Positions 11,001-22,900 of a stretch of 64,000 nucleotides of DNA are shown piece by piece. The notes below the pieces were generated by a model. The model worked only from the letters and a program-made list of their open reading frames with translations, had not been told where the DNA came from and searched no databases. The stretch is from assembly GCF_035083965.1 (NCBI RefSeq), contig NC_089730.1, positions 19,386,742-19,450,741 on the forward strand. Direction: 5' to 3'. The translations under genes were made by a program, and so were the position numbers. This DNA is from Branchiostoma lanceolatum. Its lineage: Eukaryota > Chordata > Leptocardii > Amphioxiformes > Branchiostomatidae. How positions within the stretch are numbered: the stretch's first letter is position 1; the number at the start of each line of letters is the position of its first letter.

Positions 11001-14000
11001 CTCTGTCTGTTAAGTCATTTCTTCAACCTTCCTGACCACGTGGATTTCATAATGAAGGCAACCTTTTATTTTTAAAACTTTTTTTTATTCGCACGCTCGC
11101 ATCGCATCATGACCAGAGGATGTCATCCATATAATCAAATCAACATGGCCTCAGGCATCCAGGAATGAATGGTAAAGATTTGCATCGATCTATCGATCTG
11201 TGGCGTCGGGGTGGCGCCGTGGCAGGGTGTTTGGCCCCAGAACCTAGAGGTACTACTATACTGGGTTCGAATCCGGGGCTCCCTGATTTGTCCCGTTGAC
11301 GTTGTGGCCTTAGAAAATGCACTTTACACGACTTTCCTCACTTCACTTAGGTAAAAATGAGTATCTAGCTTCGGTTAGGGACGTCCCTTGGATAGGACGT
11401 TAAACGGAGGACCCGTACGTGTTTGAAGAGAGCCATTCCTCGAGCACGTAAAAGAACCCACCACACTTATCGAAAGAAGTAAGGGCCCTTCTCGGTGTGA
11501 GTGGATCAAACAAATCTGTCCGGGTATGCAGCTTGTACTATTCAGTACAAACCTGGTGTGTAACGCCTTGAGGCGGTTTACCGGGTATGCAATACAAACA
11601 ATAGACGGTTCAGATGCCGTCACGTCCGGCATCCTTCTCCGGCGATCAAAAGTAACTGACTGTTTACATTCAGAATCTTCTGGGAAATGGAACGATGGGC
11701 TGCCTGTAGTTGCTCGGGTCCGGCCAATGTAAATGTTAGGAACGCCTCCGCGGTCATTGTGCCAGACGACATTCTGCCGCGGGACGGTCGCGGTTGTCAT
11801 GGAAACGTGCTACATCTGGCGGGGGTGTCCGGGGCAGGGTGACGGATGTGTTCTAGTTTCGGCGGACTGACACAATTTCTGTCGTCAGGTCACCCTGCTG
11901 GGCGTGTGCCATGTTTGGGATGTGGAATCCCAGGCACGTTTTACGTAAAGATAGACGATACAAGCTTTATACCTGTGTTGGTGGCTTTTTGTTTAGAGTC
12001 CAAATATGTGTGTCAAACCTTAAGGGTTATCTGAAAATTAGGGCAATGCGACTTGGTGAAATAAATAAAGGGAAGTGTACTCGCGGGCACGTTTCGCACA
12101 GAGATAGATGATCCTGTTGAATACAAAAGTGGTGCCTGCGTTGTGGATAGATTGTCTGATGGAAGCCAAGTGTATGTACGTCCCAGGATTACCTGAAAAC
12201 CAAGTGAAGAGTTCTCGGTGTTTTTTTTCTTCTATTCTAGTCTTTCTTTGGCGTTTTTCTCACCTACCCATTGGCACGTTTTTCACGAGTTGAAGGACGT
12301 TGGAAAAATACTAAAATAGAAACAACGACGAAACCCAGCCTTACATCTGCTTGGGGAAACTCTTCCTTGGATGTGCGCCATGTTTGGTATGTGGAGTCTC
12401 AGGCACGTTCCACACAAAGATAAATGATGCAAGCTTGATACCTGCGTTGGTGGCTTTTTGTCAAACTTAACGGAAAATTAGGGCAATACGACCTGGTGAG
12501 ACCAAGGATAGATAAGGTTTGTTTTCGTACGAGTCTTATTGGAGTTTTTGCGTCTTCCAAGTGGCGCGTTATTTCTTGCTTCACAGCTCACCGCTTAAGG
12601 ACATTAGAAAAATATTTGAAAAGGCATACAACGAGAAACCTTAACCTGACATCTGCTTGGAGATACACTTTGTTGGGTATGTGCCATCCGTGTTTGGGAT
12701 GCGGAGCCATAGTCACGTTCCACACAAAGATAGATGGTACTGCGTTGGTGACTATTTGTCCCGCGTACACATATGCATATGTGTGTCAAACTACAGTAAT
12801 GTCAAACCTAGAGGTCCTAGAGTTATCTGAAAATTAGGGCGATACGATCAGTTGACATTAATAATGCGAAGTGAGGTTTCCTCGGTTTGTTACCATACGT
12901 TTCCTGTAGGCTGGCCTTTTGAGCGTCGTCACAGTGGCACGTTTTTTCTCGCTTTACAGCTCACTACATACAGCGACAAAACCTCAACCTTACATCTGCT
13001 CGGAGATAACGTTACACTTTGTTGAGTGTGTGCCATGTTGGGGACTCAGCCCAGGCACGTTTCGCTTAAAGATAGATGGCACAAGGTTGATACCTGCGTA
13101 GGTGGCTTTTGGTCAAGAGTCCAAAAATGTGTGTCAAACCTTAAGGGTTATCTGAAAATTAGAGCAATGCGACTTGGTGGCATAAATAAAGGTAAGTGTA
13201 CTCGCGGGCACGTTTCGCACAGAGATAGATGATCCTGTTGAATACAAAAGCGGTGCCTGTGTTGTGGATAGATTTTCTGGAGGCCAAGAACGTGTATGTA
13301 CGGCACAGGACTATATGAGAACTAAGTGAAGAAGAGAGTCCTCGGTATGTTTTTCTATTAATATTTTTGTCTTTCTTGAACGTTTTTCTGGCATACCTAT
13401 CGGTACGTTTTTCACAACTTGAAGGACGTTAGAAGGACGTTAGAAAATATAAAAAGACATACAACGACAAACCTCAGCCTTACATCTGCTCGGGGATACC
13501 ATAGGCGAGTGCCATGTTCCAGATGTGTACTCGCGGGCACGTTTTAGAGAAAGAAAGATTATACTGTTGAATACAAGCGTCGATGGCAATTTAGACTAGT
13601 GACAGAAAATGTGTGTCAAACCCAGTGTTACCTGGAAATCGGGTCAACACGAAGTGGTGAAATACTGAAAGACGAGATTAAAACCCGGTGTCGCCTCACA
13701 GAGTATGAACTGAACTGAAATAGATAAGGTGAAGCGAAGTGAAGAGTCCTCGGTTTGTTTTTGCTCGTTTCTTAGCGTTTCCTCGCCTTTCCGTGACACA
13801 GTTTTCTCGCATTACAGCTCTCCACTTAACTTTAAAAGACGTTTAAAGAAACGCCCAAATAGACGTAACACAGCATACTGCATCCTTACGTCTGCTTGGA
13901 TACGTATTTTGTCGGGTGTACGCCACATTTGTGTGATGGAATCGCCAGAAAGTTATATATGGTGTTGTTAAAGGGACGTAAGAGTTCTGCCTTTAGGCCT

Positions 14001-17000
14001 CTTGGTATATTCCCAAAGCAGATGTAAAGTCTTCATCTGTTTTTTGCTTTTCTTTGCGGTATTTTCTACGTCTTTCTAGTAGAACGTCTTTTCAACTAGG
14101 ACCGACCCGCCAACTAGGGCAAGTTGTCTGATGAAGTGTGTGTTCGGGGTTGCATGAAAAGCAGGCCAATACGACCTGATGAAATAAATAAGGCGAAGTG
14201 AAGGATGTGGAGTTTCCTAGGTTTGTTTTCGTACGTTTCTTGCCGGAGTTTGGGGTGTCTTTTCTATGGCACGTTTTTCCTCGCTTCACAGCTCACCAGT
14301 TGAAAGACGTATTAAAAAACAACGCCACAAAAAGCGCTCAACAAGGGTCATCCTTACATCTGCTTGGAGATAGATTTTTCGGGTGTACGCCATGTTTCTG
14401 ACATGAAGTAACTGACACAATGCAGAAAAAGATGAATACAACGGCGTTGTTGAACGGAAATAAGAGTCTTGCCTTCAGGTCTCCGTACAGGTCTTCTGGT
14501 CCAAACCACAAGCATAGTGAAGTTAGTTTCCTTCGCTAAGACGGTTGCTAAATATGTTTTCATCAGCGTAACACGATAACTTGAGAAGGCCTGAGTGGAT
14601 TGTCTTGATATGTGGTATGTGGGAGGGTTCCGAGAAATGGGTAGGTGGCCCCTTGTTTTTGTCCTTGTTGCGATATTTGGAAGTTGCTCTTGCTGAATAC
14701 CACAGCACCAAGGGCTTCCAACACAGCGCCCATGAAGTTGAAATTGAGTCTTTAAACCTGAAACGACTAGTCTTGATTTGGTGTTTTGAATTCCTGAAGA
14801 TCCTCCTTTCCTGTCTATGACATTAACGATGGAGTTATCCTTGTAGCATCTTTTATATGCGATCTTTACGTGGATTCTTTAGTACTACAGACATTAGCCA
14901 GGTTGAGAGGCCAAGGCCTGTCAAAAACAGCTTTAGGAGCTTCACACGAAGGGTCACGGCGCGATGGCCTGTTGGGGTGAAGGTGGGAGGGAGCACCGGA
15001 GACTAGCCCGCCCCCACATAGCCTACCCTACTGCGCGGTGACACCTGCACAGGAAACCGTCAACTCTTAAAGACCACTTTCTCTGATCCTTGTCCCGCTC
15101 CCTGGGGTAGTGAAAGTAGAAACTTGCACATTCTTGTGGGATCAAGAGCTTCGATGTAATGGCCTTGGTACTATGCAGCTAATATTGTTAATGGTTCTGG
15201 TTTATTGGGACACATTGCACTAAGTTGACGTGAAGACTGTGCCAAGAAAAATTATTGCAGCCTCCGTTGCAGACCCCCTTCGGCTGTTTTTTTTAAAAGT
15301 TTTTTTTGTAAGTTACCGTTTTCTTATTACATTTCTTTTCTTATTACGGGCCAAGTGGGAGCCTGCGCTCTTTCAGCTTCTAAAAAGGAAATGGGATTAA
15401 GGAGGCCTTTCAGAGAGGCTATTACTATAAACGTCTTTGCGCAAAGGTTATTCACATTCATCCCTCTCAACCGGCCGTAATAAAAAAAAAAGATGTAGTA
15501 AGAAATCGGTAAAAAGAAAGTAGTCAAAGGGAGTCTGCAACGGAGCCTGGATGCATGTCGAAGGACGCCGTACTGTCAATGCAAGATGTCCAGGTAGTTT
15601 GTACCTATTACAAATGCTATCAGATATATCCATGCCCGGAAGGCCGAATTCCTTCATGTCACCATGTCACCATGTTATCGTTTAATATAGCGGAGTTCAT
15701 TGACCCCAAAATTCAAGATGGCGGCCAATGTTCGAATTCAATAAGTACGAACGGTTCTATTAGGAACATATCATGATTCTGATATAGAACCCACTGCCGG
15801 TGCTAATGTATGCATATGGTTAGAGTTTGATAGTATGTATTCTATTACATATAGCCTTATACCCTTACATAGTGATTAGTGATAAAACATGGCGGTCATC
15901 TTCAATGGCAAGTGTTCTTTTTCCCTACCTTCTTTTTTCATAAATCCTGAATGAAAGTCATCAAACGTTCATGCTTGAAGTTCTTCCTGCTGTATCTTAT
16001 AGATAAAATACCTTGCCTTTAACGCACTCAGTGGCCTCTCCGTCAAATTTACTGCATGTATTGTGGAAGGGATGTGTATTCCGCATTGCTCCCCTCCCAA
16101 ACCCAACCTCAATGTCACATTCATCTCCATATAACGTTACATTTTGTATCCTGAATGAAACGTCGTTCGGCATACATTCAATATTAGATTGTTTGCTGTC
16201 AGTAAGCATAATGTTTTAAAGATAACAAACCCCCGTACTGCCTCTCTGTTAAATGTAGTACATGTGTTGTAGTGTAATGAACATGTATTCTGTAATGCCC
16301 CCCTCCCCACCGTGGCCGACCTCAATGTCACCTTGCATCAGTCAGGAGAAGGACCCGACCTGTGCTGAATTTAGCGTGAAGGTCACGGCTGCTGGGCGAC
16401 CTCGTACAAGTGTAACATGGACCTGCCTCTTTATTATAAACTTCAGATGTGCCGCCCCAAGGGACAGTAGTGATGTATTATCACAATCTTACAGGTGGGC
16501 TAAGGTTTGGACAGCACCTACTATATCAAAGATATCACTTCCCCCACGGGACATTCTTACAGGTATTTGGATACTTGGCTACTTTGTTTCCTCCATTAGC
16601 TATCATATATGTAACACGTTAGCTATAAGGTGGGTAGGTACGATTATTATGAGCTGCTCAGAAAGTGCAGTATCGGCAAAACGATAGCTGTGTATAAAAC
16701 TGACTTTGTTTCCAAACCAATTTGCTGTCTAACATTTACATTCACCTCATTTACTTATCAATTCATAGTTTTTGGTTGAATACGGCTGTTGGCCTACAGC
16801 TCCTACTCAGTCACTGTCACCGAAAGGTGGTGGATGCTACCTAAACGTCTGGTCGTTTACACAATCTATCCCGTTGCCTGAGTAACTGTTATCTTGTGCG
16901 TAATTATTATAACTGCTTTTTTTCGAAGTCAATAACAATTAAAGAGTAACTTGCTAGAAAAAGATACACTGCTAAAATGTAAATCGTGCAAACAAGAAAT

Positions 17001-19902
17001 CGCCCATGTCTTATCACAGAGTAAACGGACACCGTCGGACCTTTGTCATAATGCAACAGTATCTGTTGTTGACAATTTAGGTACCTATCCATATCCATCA
17101 GTTTCAATGGAAAATAAAGTTGTTATATCAGGTGGCCAGTATCAATAGTTGTGAACATTAGGCCCACTCGGCACTCCTACGCGTGTACGACATAGGTGTA
17201 TTTTTATCCAGTAAAGTTGTCGGAATCAAAGAGCACGTTACTCTCTCAGATTGCCGCATCTGTTCTCACTCTTCCTCAGACCGTGCCGGAACCGAGACAC
17301 AAACAGGATCGCCCCGGACCTGAACTCACCAGATGAAGCGGTGAAATTACCCTTCCTGACATTCAAGGTTACATATTTCATCAACTTATTTATTTCTTCT
17401 TTCAAACAGCACGTGTAGTGAGTTGTCATGTTGGTTTTCACGATTTTACCATGTGTTTCTGGTCTGCGTGAGTCACACGGTTCTGAACGGTGCCGTGTGC
17501 CCCCAATCCCGGTACCTGTCAGTGTTTCAACCCGACAACCGTCAGAATTTAGCGCCAAAATCCAAGTCAGGTGCGAAGTTCTGCCCCGGCCTGAAGATAC
17601 GATCAACAAAAGTAGCGGAATAATTGAGAACAGATCGCCGAGGCGACAAAAGTACATACCTTGGTAATAGAGTTGCACTAACCTCGCCTAGTACAAAGTG
17701 CTGTGGTCGTTAAAGGTTTAAGATAAAAAGTAGAAATAAGCCCAACCAGTTGTGGAATTCTTATAAGCACACTGTTGGATCCCCTGTGGAATTCCGATGG
17801 AGAAATGATATTTCACAAACTGCGAAACATAAGTCAGACTCGCTTATTTGGGATACGGAAGGACAGATATGAACGTAGATAGTGAGATTCAGAGATCATA
17901 AGACTACTTATAAAAACACATAAAAGAAAGGTATATGTATACATGCAGGTAATAAGTAGATACGAAGATCACAAGGGTACGAAACTACAGAAAGTGCCAA
18001 GCAGAGAAAATGCACATAGATCAAGTCTAAGGCTATGGACATCTCGAAAAACATGTGGGCGGGGGAAGTTCTCCATTTGCAGACAATTTATAGCTTTCAT
18101 GGTTAATTTAAAATGTGAAGCTCAAGTATTTTTAAGTACCTGTTCCTGGCCAATTTAGCTCTAGATTGTATCATATATTATATTATATAATATCATATCA
18201 TATCATATCATATTACATCATATCATATATATCTTTGGAGAATCATTCCAGTTGCTTGCTTCATTTCGTATCACGCAGTATTCTACAAGGATGTCTAACC
18301 TTCATCGACGTGTCTTTTAGTTTTCGCTTTTCAAGTCCCTAGCCTCTTAAGTATTTTTCTGTTGCTGTTCCTGGTCAGGTTAGCTATGTGTTTAGAAAAT
18401 TCATCCAGCTGCTTGCTTTCCTTTGTATTACGCAGTGTTGTATGGATGTCTGGGTGTCTAACATTCATCGACGTGACTGTGTTTTTGAGTTTTCGCTTTT
18501 TAAGTTAAGTTAGTCCCTAGCCCATTACAGATCTTCAGGTGCTCCGACGTTCTAAGCCCCGCCTGTGACCTCGGGTACCCCTACGCACAGTCCTTGTATC
18601 AGAGATGTTATCATGAGAGTAGCGGTGGACATTGGGCCGGATTATAGATCATTATAGACTGACATTTTGGACAAATTAGCTGTAGTGAGTGTCCAGCGGG
18701 AGTCCCTAGCCCATTACAGATCTTCAGCGGTGGGTGCCCCGACGTCCTAAGCCCCGCCTGTGGCCTCGGGTGCCCCTAGGAGCAGTCCTTGTATCGGAGC
18801 ATTGAGAGAGAGTAGCGGGGAACTTTGGGCCGGATTATAGGCTGACATTTGGACGAATTCAAATAGCTGTAATGAGTATCCAGCGGGAGTCCCTAGCCCT
18901 TTACAAGTCTTCAGCGGTAGGTGCCCCGACGTTCTAAGCCCCGCCTGTGATCTCGGGTACCCCTACGCGCAGTCCTTGTATCAGAGATGTGATCATGAGA
19001 GTAGCGGGGAACTTTTGCCTGGATTATAGGCTGACATTTTGGACAAATTAGCGATCATTAGCTGTAGTGAATATCCAGCGGGAGTCCGTAGCCCTTTACA
19101 AGTCTTCAGCGGTAGGTACCCCGAGGTCCTAAGCCCCGCCTGTGACCTCGGGTACCCCTTCGGCCAGTCCTTGGATCGGATATGTGAGAGAGTAGAGGGG
19201 GACTTTGGTAGGACTTTGGGCCGGATTATAGGCTGGCATTTTGGACAAATTAGCTGTAGTGAGTATCCAGCGGGAGTCCCTAGCCCTTTACAAGTCTTCA
19301 GCGGTAGGTGCCCCCGATGTCCTAAGCCCCGTCTGTGACCTCGGGTACCCTTACGCGCAGTCCTTGTATCAGAGATTTGAGAGAGAGTAGCGGGGGACTT
19401 TGGGCCGGATCATAGGCTAACATTTTGGACAAATTAGCTAGAGTGAGTATCCAGGGCCTAGGGAAGGGCCGTGTGGTTTATATCAGGGCTTTACTGTGGC
19501 CTCCCCTGCGCTGTAGCTGATCTGCCATCATGACCAGGGCAGGGATGGGGCGGCGGTTATACATCACAATATACACAAAAGTCTAGTTAAGTAAAGTCAG
19601 GTGTTTTGCGCAACAACTGTAACATGTGCAATGTAAGGTAAAGATTTGTATAGGACTACTGACTAGTTACATTAGTCAAGTACAATCTACTCGTGGATTG
19701 AACATCTGACGAAGGTTGGAGTGTCCAGCCGAAAATTTATGGTTAGGTCAACTCCTTGTGTTGGATTATAGTTTAAAATTTCCAATATCTACTCGTAGAT
19801 TCTTGACTTCAGTATTGATTCAGTGTACAGTGTACAATATAAAGGACTACTGGCTAGTTACACTAGTCTAATAAAATCTATGCAACAATATTGATAGAAG
19901 AC

Positions 19903-19946
<44 letters not shown>

Positions 19947-22900
19947 AGAGAGAGAGAGTAGGCGTTACAAACTCCAGCAGAGACTGTACAAGTCTATAGT
20001 CTCGTCCCGTACTATACAGTAGAATATGTAAATTGGTTTCCAATAATTGTGGTTAATTGATAGCAATTGCCATACGCTGTATCTTGTACAATAAAGTTAT
20101 TATAATGTTGATGTTGGGGTGAATGGGTACGGTGTAATACATACTGGGTAGTTGATATCACCACCCCCTCCGAGCATCTGCTTGGAGGTACTGGCTGGAA
20201 TTGAGCCATTTCATTCCACTCTATCACAATGGACACACAGAAGCAGAGGACCTAGACAGCCCGATATGTGGGCCTGAGTAAGGGAGCCAAAAACTTCGTC
20301 TTGAAGAATGTAGTCATTTTGTCCCACGGTATCTAAGGAAGCAAAGAGCCCAGACATCCCAATGTGCATTAAAAAGGAGCCAAATGTTTCGTCTGTTCGT
20401 CTTGAAGAATTGAGTCATTTTATGCCACGGTATCTCAATGGCCACACAGAAGCAAAGAGTTTAGGCAGCCCAATACGCAGTATAGCTAGGATGGCAAAAT
20501 TTTAAATGGTCATTTTGAAAGAATAGAGTCAATGCATCCATATATCTCAGTGGCTACACACTGAGAGGCAAAGGGCGTAGACAGCCCCAAATGTAGTATC
20601 TCAGTGCACAGTGCCTACACAGAAGCAAATGCCTTAGAGTCGGCCTAGACATCCCAATATGTGACATAGTAAGGGAGCTAAATTCTTTGTCTGTTCTTGT
20701 TGAACAATTGAGTCATTCTATCCCACAGTTCCGGTATCACAGTGACCACACAGAAGGAATGGTAGAGCAAGGGAGCCAAACGTTTCGCTGGTTCTTTTTA
20801 AAGAACAGCGTCAATTCATCGCACAGTGTCTATATCTCAGTAGCCAGACACTGAGAGGCAAATGACGTAGACAACCCAAAATGTAGTAGAGTAAGGGAGC
20901 CAAAACTTTCGTTGTTTCATTTCGAATTTTCATCCCACGGCATCCGAGTCAGTGCACAGTGGCGACAAGGAAGCAAATGTCATAGAGTCGGCCGAGACAT
21001 CCCAATATGCAAGGGAGCTAAATTCTTTGTCTGTTCTTCTTGAACAATTGAGTCATTTCATCCCACAGTTCCAGTATCATAGAGGCCACACAGAAGCCCA
21101 ATATGTAGTAGCGCTGGGGAGCCAAAACTTTCCTTGGTCCTTTTTGAAGAATAGACTGATTCAATTCATCCCACGGTATCTATAGCTCAGTGGCAACACA
21201 CTGAGAAGCAAAAGACGTAGACAGTCCAAAATGTAGTACGGGGGCCAAATTCTTCGACTGTTCTTCAATCTTGAAAGAATTCAGTCTTTTCATTCCACGT
21301 CTTACAGTCACCGCACAGAAGAAAGGGATCCAGTCCTTGACAGCCCAATATGTAGAAGAGCTAGGGAGCCAAAAATGTCGTTGTTTCTTGTTGAAGACCT
21401 GAGTCATTTCACCCACAGTGTTGGCATGTCAAAACACAGCTTGGGAGCCAAAACCTTCGCCTGTTCTTGAAGAATTGAGTCTTTTCATCCCACGGTGTCT
21501 CAGTAGACACAAAGTAAAAGTGTACATGTCATAAACAACCAGACATACAATACAGTTAGTCAAAACATTTGTATCTCTTAGAGAATTGAGCCATTTTATC
21601 CCATGTTGTCTCAATGACCACACAGACGACAAGGACTTAGACAGCCCAACCTTTCATAGATCTAAGGAGCCTAAACTTTCGTTTGTTTGTCTCTAAGAAT
21701 GACTCATCATCTCACAGCATCTTCCAGAGTCTTAAAGTTCAACCTTTGCTAAAAGAAACACAACCTTTATGACCTCACAGAACATGCCATCCATGTTTAA
21801 CACTAAAGCGTAACCTTTATTGTGTTAAACACCGACGTGATTCCTTTTCGTCGAGACATCCTTATAAATAAACCGTGATTAAAACCCACTCTTTGGGTGA
21901 CATCCAAGTGGAACAAACGCATCTTCCTACGCCGTCTGTGAAGAAACGGACACATCGAACATCGCACCCCATAAATAACACGTGAATCGGAAGGACCCTT
22001 GGCACAAAAACGTCTTGCCCTAATTTCGTGTAAATGCCGAATAGGCGAACTCTCTAGCTTCTACCTGGCTCCACAGATGACTGGAAAAATACAGTAGAAA
22101 TTGGCCAAATAGAGTGAATAGCATGCTAAAGAAGTCGGCTACCCTCTCTCCGTATACGGAGAGAGGGTCCAATATGCCATCCTCTTTTCAGAGTGGCAAA
22201 CTGTACCCCTATAGCAGACTACAAGTCTAGAGATACTCTTGCATGTTTTTCTGTCTATTTGGCAAATTTCTACTCTTACTCTTTTTAACTCTGGAGCCTG
22301 GTAGAGGCTACGAACTGTCTACACATATACTAAGGGAGGCTCTCCACGTCACGTTCGTAACGCCTCTTCACCTAAATCCGCAGGGTAACATATCATATAT
22401 CAAAGAATGTCTAGACGTTAGAAACTCCTCCAATGATTGTAAAATCCCATATCATCCCATACTATACTATACTACACCATATTGTATAAGATAGATTGAT
22501 TAGCCTAACAGTATGTTATCTTATAATGTGCCAGAGGATGCTGTACTTTGTACCTTGTACAATTGTTGTGCAATAAAGTTATTCTTATTCTATAACCGGG
22601 ATTGGGGAAAACGGGGTACTACGATTTCGGGTTATATGCCAGTTGCAGTATCAGTGTAAATGCCGAATAGGCGAATTCTCTAAACACATGCCGAGAGAGG
22701 CTCTTTACTTCATGTACGTAACGCTACTTCACCTAAATCCGCAGGGTACATATAACCGGGATTTGGGAAAACGGGGTATATAGAGATATGTCCTAGATGC
22801 AGTATCAATGTAAAAGCCAAATAGGCGAACTCTCTACGCATATACTAAGGGAGTACTTGTGTAAGGATGCTCTCCACTCCCCTAGTTCGTAATTACGATC

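Noticed and set aside
11204-11286. A tRNA gene
   Set aside because: Both internal promoter boxes are present, but a full cloverleaf could not be drawn and the downstream body shows it is a SINE head.
16262-16687. 141-codon plus-strand frame in intron 1 of the mosaic gene
   Set aside because: No recognisable domain and no convincing splice or start context.
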